Assembly: GCA_949297125.1 (NCBI GenBank)
Contig: CASFRS010000001.1
Span: forward strand, 62,001 to 126,000
Source: an uncultured Bacteroidales bacterium
GTDB taxonomy: Bacteria; Bacteroidota; Bacteroidia; Bacteroidales; G3-4614
Reading direction: 5' to 3'
DNA length: 64,000 nt
Below the pieces are notes generated by a model. It ran no database searches, was not told the origin of the DNA, and saw nothing but the letters and a program-made list of their open reading frames with translations. Made by a program: the position numbers and the translations under genes. Below, one piece after another: positions 27,540 to 36,494 of this stretch. How positions within the stretch are numbered: position 1 is the stretch's first letter; every line of letters starts with the position of its first letter.

Positions 27540-28057
27540 AAGCAATCTGTATACAGCAGTATCACTCCCCGTGCGGCGACCTGCTCATCGGGTCGTATGA
27601 AAATGCGCTTTGCCTTTGCAACTGGGTAAAGGAACTGCATGCCGGGGCCGTTGAAAAAAGACTGACAAGAATCCTAAAGAGCAGTTATAGGGAGATGCCG
27701 TCGGATATTACCCTGGCAACTGCCGCGCAGCTTGATGAATACTTCGCAAGACAACGCACCTCGTTCGATATTCCGCTGCTTTTTGCCGGGACTGACTTTC
27801 AGAAGAGAGTATGGAATACCCTTCTGGAGATACCTTACGGACAGACCGTATCGTATGGAGAACTGGCGAAACGGATTGGAAAGCCTGCCGCCGTAAGAGC
27901 CGTAGCTAACGCTATCGGTGCAAATGCCATATCCGTTATAGTTCCATGCCACAGGGTAACAGGGAGCGACCATACCCTTACCGGATACGGCGGAGGCATA
28001 GCGGCCAAAAGGATGCTGCTGGCTCTTGAGTCGTTATCCGCCACGGACATTTACTGA
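27527..28057 (+). CDS. ogt: Methylated-DNA-protein cysteine methyltransferase
   Basis: 176 residues from ATG 27527, or 173 from ATG 27536. The C-terminal half has 'FQKRVWNTLLEIPYGQTVSYGELA' and the active-site 'IVPCHRVTG', where Cys accepts the methyl group from O6-methylguanine, then 'YGGGIAAKRMLLALE'. The N-terminal domain is the short Ogt type, without an AraC/Ada module. It overlaps the AlkA-like glycosylase gene, so the two are co-transcribed from the repeat-borne promoters. Confidence 0.95.
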   Translation: MQNMKAICIQQYHSPCGDLLIGSYENALCLCNWVKELHAGAVEKRLTRILKSSYREMPSDITLATAAQLDEYFARQRTSFDIPLLFAGTDFQKRVWNTLLEIPYGQTVSYGELAKRIGKPAAVRAVANAIGANAISVIVPCHRVTGSDHTLTGYGGGIAAKRMLLALESLSATDIY

Positions 28058-28140
28058 CGGATGAATGGATGAAAAGATATTCGGGAAAGAACAAGATTCT
28101 GCCCGCAACTGACAGGACAGAATTATAAATTATGGGGAAT

Positions 28141-28392
28141 CTAATCGTACATGAAAGTATCGAATCCGCCCGTTTCTGATTTTGAATTTATGGAAAAGAC
28201 ACCTTTACGCCTTGCCCTGCGCTTTTCTTTGCGCTTCCGCTTTTGCTCGGCATATATCCTCAGATTTCCCCGATATTCTCCTTCCGGCATTTTACCTGTG
28301 GCAAGCCGATAAATGGTATATATAAAAACTCCGAATATATACAGTACGAATAAAAGCAGAGCACCGATCAATATGTAGAGAATAATTATCAT
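28141..28392 (-). CDS. Small single-span membrane protein with basic tail
   Basis: 83 residues: one membrane helix (about 3-29), then a Lys/Arg-rich stretch ('QKRKRKEKRRARRKG' at about 50-64) and a polar C-terminus. By the positive-inside rule the tail is cytoplasmic. The architecture resembles DUF4834-type Bacteroidales proteins, but the match is by layout only. Codon use fits the neighbours. Function unknown; the basic patch could bind nucleic acid or phospholipid. Confidence 0.55.
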   Translation of the reverse strand: MIIILYILIGALLLFVLYIFGVFIYTIYRLATGKMPEGEYRGNLRIYAEQKRKRKEKRRARRKGVFSINSKSETGGFDTFMYD

Positions 28393-28470
28393 ATGCAGGA
28401 ATCCTTGCAGTCAAAAATAAGGCAGAACAGCAACACAGCAGCGTATCGCCTGAGGCTTTGCCCTATTGGA

Positions 28471-28508
28471 TAAAAAGCAGAGTGTGCCGGGAAAGCCCGC
28501 ACACTCTG
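28471..28508 (-). terminator. Terminator of the DUF4878-like lipoprotein gene
   Basis: The stem 28478-28490 pairs with 28496-28508 (CAGAGTGTGC/GCACACTCTG core plus GGG/CCC), with one bulge and a short loop. On the minus strand it is followed by a T run (28472-28476). It sits 30 bp after the stop of the lipoprotein gene. Confidence 0.8.
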
Positions 28509-28537
28509 TTTCTGTCGCCACTGTCTGGGACTACCGG

Positions 28538-28948
28538 TTATTTACCTATGTCCATCAGCCACTTGTCGCCTACCTTAACCATTTTCTGGTCGTCTTCTTC
28601 CTCACTTCCGTTGCCGAAAACCTGTTTGAATTTGACTACTGCCGAATTGCCGTCTTCCGATATTTCTTCGGAAATGATAACAATCTCCTTCAAGCCTCCC
28701 TTGCTCTCGATCGACTGTTTGCCTTTGCCCTCCAGCATCTCCTTATACTGTCCGCGGATAAGGTCGGCCTTATCCTGGTTTTCTTCGGAGATATAGATTC
28801 CCTCAACAATCTTGTCATAATCGCCGCTTATCAAACCCGACGAGTAACTTTCCAATGCCGACGACGGAGTTGATGCCGAACCGGAACATGCTGCCAGCAA
28901 TACCAACATTGCTGCAAATACCGAACTTAAACAAATCAATTTTTTCAT
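28538..28948 (-). CDS. DUF4878-like lipoprotein
   Basis: 136 residues from ATG 28948; an ATG 12 bp upstream is also possible. The signal peptide ends in the lipobox 'LLAAC', so it is lipid-anchored. The mature part ('ALESYSSGLISGDYDKIVEGIY', then a beta-rich 'SAVVKFKQVFGNG' and 'GDKWLMDIGK' end) fits DUF4878, a small NTF2/cystatin-like fold in which a helix is followed by a curved sheet. Role unknown. It is followed by a strong terminator. Confidence 0.75.
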   Translation of the reverse strand: MKKLICLSSVFAAMLVLLAACSGSASTPSSALESYSSGLISGDYDKIVEGIYISEENQDKADLIRGQYKEMLEGKGKQSIESKGGLKEIVIISEEISEDGNSAVVKFKQVFGNGSEEEDDQKMVKVGDKWLMDIGK

Positions 28949-29003
28949 GGTACTTAACATTTAATAGTTAATAATAGAATGATTAATAAAAACAGTTTGA
29001 CCC

Positions 29004-29630
29004 TTATCTGATAAACTGATATATCAATTTCAAATTTTTATTTCCCGTCAAATCGCCCGGCATTATGTAGATACCGCCCAGTGCCGGCAGGTTGGCCACC
29101 GTCCTCCGTCCCTCCGTGAGGTCTATACCTTGCTTTCCATACACGAAACTTATCAATTCGGTACAGTACATCTGCGTTGTATCGTCCAAATCGTAGTCGT
29201 GGTCAAACAGCGTACCTCGCCCGGCTATTTCCGCTGCTGCCTCTGCAGTGCGCCGCAAAATACCCGTATCGCAGTCATATCTCATTATTGCCCCGCGCGA
29301 TGCCCTGTCAAACGCATAAAAACTTGCAAGCGGTTCAACCTTTACACGGTCTACATCCCCCTCAAACTCCGGTTCGTCAGGTACAGCATGGATTACATGC
29401 CACACACCGTCTATCCGTTTTAAAATGCCCACATGCGAAAAAACGCCTTTTTCATCGGCAGCAAGTACCACCCTGCTCATTATGCCCATTCCGCGACGAA
29501 AAGCCAAATCGCCATCGGCAAACTCATCTTCCGGAAACGGGATATCCTTTCCTTCCGCATTCCGACACCCCGGCAAGACAAAAAACGGCAGCAACAGCAA
29601 CAGTATTTGAAAAACTCCCTTCATTTTCAT
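29004..29630 (-). CDS. YiiX/YebB-type NlpC/P60-like cysteine hydrolase, lipoprotein
   Basis: 208 residues. The signal peptide has the lipobox 'VLPGC'. The permuted papain fold landmarks are 'DGDLAFRRG', 'FSHVGIL' (catalytic His) and 'MYCTELISFVYG' (catalytic Cys). Family members cleave amide or ester bonds in envelope or lipid substrates; the substrate here is unknown. A possible promoter (GTTG, 20 bp, TATCTTTG on the minus strand, 29823-29854) lies about 190 bp upstream. The DUF4878-like lipoprotein gene follows after 55 bp. Confidence 0.85.
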   Translation of the reverse strand: MKMKGVFQILLLLLPFFVLPGCRNAEGKDIPFPEDEFADGDLAFRRGMGIMSRVVLAADEKGVFSHVGILKRIDGVWHVIHAVPDEPEFEGDVDRVKVEPLASFYAFDRASRGAIMRYDCDTGILRRTAEAAAEIAGRGTLFDHDYDLDDTTQMYCTELISFVYGKQGIDLTEGRRTVANLPALGGIYIMPGDLTGNKNLKLIYQFIR

Positions 29631-30026
29631 ACGTCATATAAACCATATTAAAGAAAAAGGGGGCTTTTACATGCCACCGGATTGCTTGAGGTCTGTCTTT
29701 TCTGTTTTTCCATAATACTACACAAGGCCGACAAAAACTTATTATAACACAGCAAGCATGCAAGACCCAAAAACCCTTTTGCATATGCCGCCCCTCCTGC
29801 GCTTGTCCCTGCTGCTCTAAAGCAAAGATAACAATTTATTTTTTTTAAAGCAACTATTTCCTTTTTTATTTATGCGAACAAATGTTCATATGCAAAAAAA
29901 TATTTACATCGCCATAATCCCGATGCCCTTGTCCGTGCCTTGCAGCGTAAAAAACAGGAGCGGGGTTGCACCGGGACCTCCGGCACAACCCCGCTCGGGA
30001 GTTTCTGTATTTTCCTTCGTCGGGAA
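29631..30026. other. Gene-free region between the 1208-residue cargo gene and the YiiX-type gene
   Basis: 396 bp. It contains a minus-strand -7 element TATCTTTG (29823-29830) with GTTG 20 bp behind it, pointing to the YiiX-type gene, and the terminator at 29947-29997. The remainder is A+T-rich and shows no gene. Confidence 0.5.
29947..29997 (-). terminator. Terminator of the GEVED/T9SS cargo gene
   Basis: The stem GAGCGGGGTTG (29958-29968) pairs perfectly with 29986-29996. On the minus strand a T6 run (29949-29954) follows. It lies 30 bp beyond the stop of the large cargo gene. Confidence 0.85.
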
Positions 30027-33000
30027 TTATTTCACAACCACCTTCTTAACAACGGAAGTATTGTCGGTAACGACCTTTACAAGATATACTCCGGTAGGAA
30101 GCTGTATCTCTGCATTTCCGAAAATATTCAATCCGCTCTTGTAAACAAGACCCGATTTGGCATCGATTACGTCGACCGTAATATTTTCAGAAGACTTCAG
30201 ATAAATTTCCCCGTTTCCGCCTATAACGGCAAACGGCTCATCGGAAATCTCCTCCACACCCGACATGGGGTTGTCAACATTCAACGTAAAATCGACTATA
30301 CCGCCGGCATTGTCCAATATGGAGTTGGACGAGTCGAAACGTCCGCACGGGTCGGTGCTGTCCCAGTCAAGTTTGAAACGTATCCTGTATTCGCCCGAAG
30401 CGTCCTCGGGTACTACAAACGTTCCCAATGCGGCAGAACCCTGGCTCGAAGCCGAAGAGCCGGCAGAGTTTACATCGTCGATATAGTTGAACGACACCAG
30501 TTCGTTCCAGTCGGCAGCCGTACCTACATCGAACGTATAGTTACGGTTCCAGTCTACATACACGTACTTGTGCATCCAGTCTCCGTTGAAAGTAAGCGTC
30601 GGGGTCAGCACGTCGCCCGGCGAGCAGTTGAGCACCTGGTCGGTGTGGTCTTCGTACACGCACCTGTGCGCATCTTGCGACAACCCGCTTATGCTTATCG
30701 ACTGGGGCTCGTCCTTGTATGTGGCCCCCGTGATTTTTACAGAAGTGAGATATCTGTTGTCGTTACCTAATGACGACGGACGGTCGGTTCTCGTAATGGT
30801 GGCGTCGGACGTGCAATATGCCCTTTCCTTTACATTCACCACTACGTTTGCTCCATAGCTTGATGCGCTGAACGTTGCCGTATATACGTTGCCGCCTTCA
30901 TCGCTGTATGCTATTGAAACCCCGTTTACCTTGATGCTTTCAAGGATATAGTTATCGTCCGTCAACGAAACTTCTATATTGAACGTTTCGCCTGCCGAAA
31001 CTTCAGTACCGCTTACTACGGGTTCGCCGCCGGCATCGGTTACAACAGCCGTATAGCCTTCGCCTTCATTAATGGTAAACCGTGGAACTGATACCGGGGG
31101 GAGCGAGGAGTTGACGCGGAATGTATAGAGCGTTCCGCGACGGCGTGCCTGGCACGGACCGCCTCCGTTACTGTTGTATGCAGGCGCCTCGCCCGAACAG
31201 ATTCTTATACCGAAGCATCCTATTGCCACATCGTCGGGGACAGTTATTTCGGTAAGCAGGTTGCTAACCACCTGTCCGGGGTCGTTGAAGAGTTCGTAAG
31301 CCTCGGTAGAGGTGTCCCATACTCCGTCCATGTTCCAGTCGAAATATGCAATTCCCTGCGACCAGCTCGAGTGGGGATCGCCTCCCGATACATAAAGCTG
31401 TATAACATCGCCGGGGCAAACCTCTGCTATGCAGGTTTCAGAAAGGTCGGTTATCGCGCCGCTCCCTTTTGAAAAGGTAAATGCCTGTATTCCGTTAACG
31501 CTCAATGAGCCGCTTGTAATACCGTAGTGGTCGCCGTCGCCATTATTCGGAGCGGAACCTGCACAATATTCGGGGAATTTTGCTTCCATCTTCATGGTAA
31601 GGTTGAGATCCTCGTAGAGGGCTGTCAACGGAAGAGGGTTGTTGGAGGTCATGGTTGCACCATAGGGCATACCGTCCTTGTACCACTGTACGAACTCGAA
31701 ACCTTCGGAAGGAACACATGTTATTTCCACGTTTGTTCCGGCAGCATATTTGCCGTCGTCCCCGGGAGCAGGCGAAAGGGTGAATGTCGCAGCCCCGCTT
31801 ATGCTCGGCGATGCAATTATGGAGAAACGTTCGTCATCGCCCGGCATTACCGTTACCTCGAAGTCGTATACCGAGCCGTTTCCTACTGCATCGCAGGCAG
31901 ATTCGGCGGTAAGTTCGTTATCGGTCATTATCAAACGCAGATATACGTTGCCGTTTATCGCTTCAGCCGGCACATCTATGCTGAACGTATGGGAATCGCC
32001 GGTTATAGCCGTTTTTCCGAGATACTCGTCGGCCGAGAAGGAATGGTCCTTGTTCCAGTCGGCCCACATTGCCACCTTGGCCCATGAGAGAGATGCCGAA
32101 GAAATGGCTTTCTCAACATAGAGGGTAAATGTGGTACCGCGCTTTACGTTCACGCCGCCAAGGACGGAAAGACGCTGTATGTTGGACGATATTTCATCGG
32201 TAGCTTCGGAACTGCTTCCTACATAATACAATGCCGACTGGTTTGCCGGAGTGATAGAGGCCTTTCCGAAATAGTATTTAACGGGCATCTCGCTTTCGGG
32301 CATGCAGAACGGTATTTCTTCAAACTCGGCAACGAGCGTAATGTTGTATTCGGGGTTGAATACGTATTCAGCCTCATTGCTTATTATGCTTCCGGTCTCT
32401 TCGTTGTACCACCCTTTGAACTGGTATCCCGCATTGGGGGTAGCCACTACGGTTACATCCGAACCTTTGTCTACCATAAGTTCGGTAACACCCATTTCAA
32501 GGCCGCTGAACTTAACGGAACCCCAACCGCTCTGGTTGCTGTTGCCGGTAATCTGGATTATAGGCCTTTCGGCATATTCCGCTATTTCCAACGGGATATT
32601 TATTGCATAGCCGTCCACTACGGAACCGCAGCTGGAATATGCGTCGCCGGCTACGGAAGCATCGGAAGCATCGGTAAGTTTTATCCTTATCATACCCGAC
32701 AATATGGGGTTGTTCTCCGGAACAGCCACAGTTGCGGTAAATACCACGTCCTCTCCGCTCTGTACTCCTTCCACACGGCCTATATATTCACCGGCGGATA
32801 CGAATTCCTTATCATCGTTGAAATCGGCAAACACATCGGCTATCCATGCTTCGTTGCTGCCGGACGCGCTCTTCTGTACAAACTCTATCGTGAATTCTCC
32901 GCCCGGGACTGCTACGATGGAAGCAGCCTGGTATTTTTCATACACTGATGCACGTGCGTCGGATGTTATGGATATATCGGTAGATGCGCCGGAAGTTGTT

Positions 33001-33653
33001 ATTTCCGAAATATAACGTCCGGACGTTACCGTTCCGCCTACGTTGCAGTAATCGCTTACCGAACGGGATTCGCTCGACGAATTTACTATTATCTCGTCGA
33101 TATAGATATCCAAATCGGAAGAGAGCCTGTTGACCGAGGTTTCAAGGTCGGGATAAAGGACCAGCCTGTCGATGGTGTAGTTGCTCCCTTTTACGGCAAA
33201 TACGGCATCGCTCCACGCCCCTGCGCGCGATTCGGATATGGAGAGGGTCTCGAACTGGAATGTATTGTGTTCGGTGTCCAGGCCTCTCAACAGAATGCGG
33301 CTCGATACGGGCTTATGGATGAATATGTGTACATACTGCGTTTCCGTCGTAAGGTTCAACGGGGTTTCAAGTTTTATTTCCACGCCGTTCCTGTCGCCTG
33401 CATAGTACGGGCGGATATAATGAAGCACCTTGGTGGTGGGGTTCATATTGTCGGCATACGGATTGTCTATCACCTCCGGGCTTTGGGAGCATTGTCCGGT
33501 ATTGAACGGGGAGTTCTCCCACGTATCCACGAACTTTGTTCCGGACGTCATTCCGTTCTCGAATGTGGCAAGAACGGTTTCCTGTGCTACTGCTTGGTTC
33601 GCCGATAAGGATAAAGCCAACAGTAAAGCGCCTATATTAAATAATTTTCTCAT
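30027..33653 (-). CDS. Large secreted multi-GEVED protein with T9SS sorting domain
   Basis: 1208 residues, signal peptide at about 1-23. Four GEVED-type domains can be seen by their Asp/Asn-rich loops: near 273 ('FADFNDDKEF'), 528 ('WADWNKDHSF'), 769 ('YFDWNMDGVWD') and 1028 ('YVDWNRNYTFD'). Two InlB-like bacterial repeats lie near 391-430 ('YQFKGWYNEETG') and 640-690 ('FEFVQWYKDG'). The final ~75 residues ('SGLVYKSGLNIFG', 'LPTGVYLVKVV', ending 'VVKKVVVK') are a type-A T9SS sorting domain. It is probably a surface adhesin or glycan-binding protein; no catalytic domain is seen. It sits 21 bp after the fucosidase gene and is likely co-transcribed with it. Confidence 0.85.
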   Translation of the reverse strand: MRKLFNIGALLLALSLSANQAVAQETVLATFENGMTSGTKFVDTWENSPFNTGQCSQSPEVIDNPYADNMNPTTKVLHYIRPYYAGDRNGVEIKLETPLNLTTETQYVHIFIHKPVSSRILLRGLDTEHNTFQFETLSISESRAGAWSDAVFAVKGSNYTIDRLVLYPDLETSVNRLSSDLDIYIDEIIVNSSSESRSVSDYCNVGGTVTSGRYISEITTSGASTDISITSDARASVYEKYQAASIVAVPGGEFTIEFVQKSASGSNEAWIADVFADFNDDKEFVSAGEYIGRVEGVQSGEDVVFTATVAVPENNPILSGMIRIKLTDASDASVAGDAYSSCGSVVDGYAINIPLEIAEYAERPIIQITGNSNQSGWGSVKFSGLEMGVTELMVDKGSDVTVVATPNAGYQFKGWYNEETGSIISNEAEYVFNPEYNITLVAEFEEIPFCMPESEMPVKYYFGKASITPANQSALYYVGSSSEATDEISSNIQRLSVLGGVNVKRGTTFTLYVEKAISSASLSWAKVAMWADWNKDHSFSADEYLGKTAITGDSHTFSIDVPAEAINGNVYLRLIMTDNELTAESACDAVGNGSVYDFEVTVMPGDDERFSIIASPSISGAATFTLSPAPGDDGKYAAGTNVEITCVPSEGFEFVQWYKDGMPYGATMTSNNPLPLTALYEDLNLTMKMEAKFPEYCAGSAPNNGDGDHYGITSGSLSVNGIQAFTFSKGSGAITDLSETCIAEVCPGDVIQLYVSGGDPHSSWSQGIAYFDWNMDGVWDTSTEAYELFNDPGQVVSNLLTEITVPDDVAIGCFGIRICSGEAPAYNSNGGGPCQARRRGTLYTFRVNSSLPPVSVPRFTINEGEGYTAVVTDAGGEPVVSGTEVSAGETFNIEVSLTDDNYILESIKVNGVSIAYSDEGGNVYTATFSASSYGANVVVNVKERAYCTSDATITRTDRPSSLGNDNRYLTSVKITGATYKDEPQSISISGLSQDAHRCVYEDHTDQVLNCSPGDVLTPTLTFNGDWMHKYVYVDWNRNYTFDVGTAADWNELVSFNYIDDVNSAGSSASSQGSAALGTFVVPEDASGEYRIRFKLDWDSTDPCGRFDSSNSILDNAGGIVDFTLNVDNPMSGVEEISDEPFAVIGGNGEIYLKSSENITVDVIDAKSGLVYKSGLNIFGNAEIQLPTGVYLVKVVTDNTSVVKKVVVK

Positions 33654-33674
33654 GTTAGTCGTATATTTTCAATA

Positions 33675-35144
33675 TTAATAAACCGATATTCTGCTTATAA
33701 GCGGGCAGACTTTACTGTCTGTTATCGCTACTCTTACCTTCGATGTAGACACAGGCGAAGTGAGTTCGACTATACGTTTGTGTCCTATTGTGGTAGTCTC
33801 TTCGGTTGTAGCGGCTTTCTGCCACGAACCTCCCGACCACGTATATATTTCAAAGCCTTTTACTCTTTGCCCCAGACGTATGTATTCTCCCAGACGGATA
33901 TACTGTACGGTTTGGTTGGAGCCCAGGTCGATGTCGATTGTACCGCTTGTCTGCCCGTCTTCAAGAGCCCAGTATGTTTCGTCATTGCCGTCGGTAACGT
34001 TCGATGCCGCGAATTTACCGCTTACCGAACTTGAACGTTCGGCCGATGCCGTTGCGCTCTTTCCCGATGCAAGGTCGGTACCGAATGCTTCATCCAGCAA
34101 GGTTTTGAACTCTCTCATCCTGCTTACGGTTGCATCGGACAAGCGTCCGTCCCGCCCCGGGGGGAAGTTCAGTATAAGGTTGGAATTGCGTCCTACCGAT
34201 GTCATGTATATCTTGAAAAGCTGCTGCGCGGTTTTCAACTGCGAATCGGAAGACGTGCTTGCAAACCAGCCCGGCCCGTTCTTGGCGTCGCATTCCGACG
34301 GCAGCCAGCGCCAGCCGTCCTCATCGCCGTATTCGTTCCCGTTTGCGCCGTTGTTGTAGATGCTCCACGAAGTCTCGCCGGCCCATCCTTCTTCATTTCC
34401 TACCCAGTGGCAGTCCTGGTCCCAGCCCCATATTGCGCAGTTGGGCTGCAAGTCCCTGATCATCTTGAAGGTGGTATTGAAATCGTAATATGTATTGGCG
34501 TCTATGCTGCGGGTCTCGCGGGCTCCGCCGTAGTATCCGTCGCCGCCGTTGGCGCCGTCGAACCACATCTCGAATATTTCACCGTAATTGGTACAGATTT
34601 CGCGTATCTGGTTGCGGAAAGTCTCAACGTATCCGGCACGGCCATACTCGGCGTTGTTCCTGTCCCACGGGGAGATATAGGCTCCGAACTTGAGACCTTG
34701 TCTCTTGCACTCTGCCGACAAAAGGGCGGGTATATCGACATGCCCGTGTGCTGTAGTGTTGTTCTTTGTAGAATGTTCAGTAGTTTCGGTAAACCATGTA
34801 CAGAACCCGTCATGGTGCTTGCAGGTAATTATTATACCCTTGCACCCGATATTCTTCAATTCGGTTACCCACTGCTCAACATCCAACTCCGCAGTAGGGT
34901 TGAACGTGTTTATCGACTCGTCGCCGTACCCCCACTCCTTGTTGGTAAACGTATTTATCCCGAAATGGATAAACGCATAGAACTCCATGTTCTGCCATGC
35001 CACCTGCACCTCACTCGGAACAGGGAATACCGGTTGCGGTATGTTTTCAGGCGATGACATATCGCACAACTGCGAACTTTGTGCTTTTACCCCCATGACT
35101 GTCATCATGAAAGCCGCACATACTAAAAAAATTCTCCGTTTCAT
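33675..35144 (-). CDS. Alpha-L-fucosidase (GH29) with C-terminal discoidin/CBM32-like domain
   Basis: 489 residues with a signal peptide ('MKRRIFLVCAAF...VKAQ'). The GH29 domain covers about 40-360: 'FIHFGINTFTNKEWG', 'IITCKHHDGFCTW' and 'MWFDGANGG', with Asp196 as the expected nucleophile. The C-terminal ~130 residues ('SSVSGKFAASNVTDGNDETYWA', 'TIDIDLGSNQTVQYIRLGEY') form an F5/8-type carbohydrate-binding domain. It should release fucose from host or plant glycans in the periplasm or outside. It is the upstream gene of a pair with the GEVED protein. A promoter-bearing repeat faces it from 35458-35488, about 310 bp upstream. Confidence 0.92.
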   Translation of the reverse strand: MKRRIFLVCAAFMMTVMGVKAQSSQLCDMSSPENIPQPVFPVPSEVQVAWQNMEFYAFIHFGINTFTNKEWGYGDESINTFNPTAELDVEQWVTELKNIGCKGIIITCKHHDGFCTWFTETTEHSTKNNTTAHGHVDIPALLSAECKRQGLKFGAYISPWDRNNAEYGRAGYVETFRNQIREICTNYGEIFEMWFDGANGGDGYYGGARETRSIDANTYYDFNTTFKMIRDLQPNCAIWGWDQDCHWVGNEEGWAGETSWSIYNNGANGNEYGDEDGWRWLPSECDAKNGPGWFASTSSDSQLKTAQQLFKIYMTSVGRNSNLILNFPPGRDGRLSDATVSRMREFKTLLDEAFGTDLASGKSATASAERSSSVSGKFAASNVTDGNDETYWALEDGQTSGTIDIDLGSNQTVQYIRLGEYIRLGQRVKGFEIYTWSGGSWQKAATTEETTTIGHKRIVELTSPVSTSKVRVAITDSKVCPLISRISVY

Positions 35145-35457
35145 TGTTATTATAATTGGTTTGATAAGAAAAATTCCAAGGCATTTCCTCCTTTATCCTC
35201 CCCGCTCCGTACCCTTACACATCAAAAGCCCATGGCTGAAACCGGCCGCAATTACACCGGCATGTACACATGCCGCACCCGCAATACCGGAAAGGCATCT
35301 CAAAAAACAGCCGATAACATCGGCCGATTTTCCTCAACTATTATGCCGGGTGAAGATTGTTCTGCACGTCCTGCCGGATGAGGTTATGCGCTCACGGCAT
35401 AGTCGGATTTTCCGGCTATTCCCCGCACACATCCGCATTTACCCCTCCAAGGTACGG

Positions 35458-35488
35458 CAAAGATAATGCAAACGAGAGCAGAGACAAA
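35458..35488 (-). promoter_or_regulatory. Repeat-borne promoter facing the fucosidase gene
   Basis: On the minus strand TTTG (35485-35488), 19-bp spacer, TATCTTTG (35458-35465): full consensus. A second, poorer copy (TTTG 35564-35567, 18 bp, TATCTTTG 35538-35545) lies behind it. Confidence 0.6.
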
Positions 35489-35545
35489 CCGCAAGGTTCG
35501 GCTATGCCGGGTGCAACTTATTTTCGCCGTTCTTCGGCAAAGATA
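35458..35545 (-). repeat. Inverted single copy of the 80-bp promoter-bearing repeat
   Basis: Read on the minus strand, this is the unit found in tandem at 26563-26770, with about five substitutions in 80 bp and the TATCTTTGCCG element at both ends. The two internal hairpins are kept. Confidence 0.9.
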
Positions 35546-35940
35546 CTTATTTCGTGTTTTTTTCAAAAAAATTCATCAAAATTATTTCAATCAGCACATT
35601 TCGGCTTATGGCAAGACTATCAAACGATACGCTCCGTACTTCTTCGGGTTGTGCCGTACCGGCATGCGGTATCACGGGGTGGGACAAAGCTCCGGCAAAC
35701 ACCTTTACACGCCCCTCCGCTTGCCTTCCCGGCACGAATACCGGAATTGACGATGCTATGGCGGAATTATTTAAAAACCGCCTTGTTTACGGCGGCTGCA
35801 TAAGGTCTCCCGGCAGCGGCCGGGACTCTCCCGATTAATTTAGTTGTGTTATTATTCCGCATTTTATTCGTAAATCCTCGCGTTTTTACTAATTTTGTAA
35901 CGGGCTTGGAAAGGAAAAGGCTGAAATGTGCTTTTAGGAT

Positions 35941-36471
35941 ATGCATGAAGATAAAACCAAAGAAGGATTCCGTCTTAAACTGACGCAATATCTGGAAAGC
36001 AGCAGATGCAGGAAGACCCCGGAACGTTATACTATTGCCGACATAGTGTACGACGCTGCAAGGAGTTTCAATGCCGAATACGTGTTTGAAGAGGCGCGCA
36101 CCAGGGGCGTAACAGTGAGCCTTGCGACGGTATACAACACTCTTGCGCTAATGACTTCGGCAAACATGATAAGGCGCATCAACGTGAACGGAAGGTCCTG
36201 TTATGAAAAAGACACTGCCCCTTCTTCGTACATACACCTGTGCTGTACGGAATGCGGAAAGTTAAAGGATGTAAAAAACGCACAGCTGCCCGAACTGGCG
36301 GCAGCGAAACGTTTCGGGAAATTTTCGGCATCCTATGCCTCGGTAACCATATACGGCCTGTGCAGTTCATGTGTCAGGGCCAAGCGTAGGGCGGAGCTGA
36401 AAGCCAATATCCTGGCACGGGAAAAGAGAATTCAGGAGAACAGGAAGAAAAAGATAGATACAAGGAAATAA
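35941..36471 (+). CDS. Fur-family transcriptional regulator
   Basis: 176 residues. N-terminal winged helix ('KTPERYTIADIVYDAARSFNAEYVFEEARTRGVTVSLATVYNTLALM' region, residues 25-70) with the TVYNTL recognition helix of Fur/PerR/Zur. The C-terminal metal domain has 'CTECGK' and 'CSSCVR' pairs, giving a structural zinc site. The last ~25 residues are highly basic. Whether it senses iron, zinc or peroxide cannot be decided. purA starts 23 bp after it, so the two may be co-transcribed. Confidence 0.9.
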   Translation: MHEDKTKEGFRLKLTQYLESSRCRKTPERYTIADIVYDAARSFNAEYVFEEARTRGVTVSLATVYNTLALMTSANMIRRINVNGRSCYEKDTAPSSYIHLCCTECGKLKDVKNAQLPELAAAKRFGKFSASYASVTIYGLCSSCVRAKRRAELKANILAREKRIQENRKKKIDTRK

Positions 36472-36494
36472 TATTGTTAAACTGTAAGAAAAAT

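Larger units (their letters stand above)
35145..35940. other. 796-bp gene-free region with inverted repeat copy
   Basis: 35458-35545 is the inverted relative of the 80-bp repeat. 35145-35457 would be the leader of the fucosidase mRNA if that promoter is used; apart from GC-rich patches I see no structure that I can name. 35546-35889 holds an open frame (35554-35838) without family features. TAATTTTG at 35890-35897 is a -7-like element for the Fur-family gene. I recognise no RNA gene here. Confidence 0.45.

Noticed and set aside
35554-35838. 94-codon open frame before the Fur-family gene
   Set aside because: Low-complexity translation, no motif, no conserved partner; treated as non-coding.
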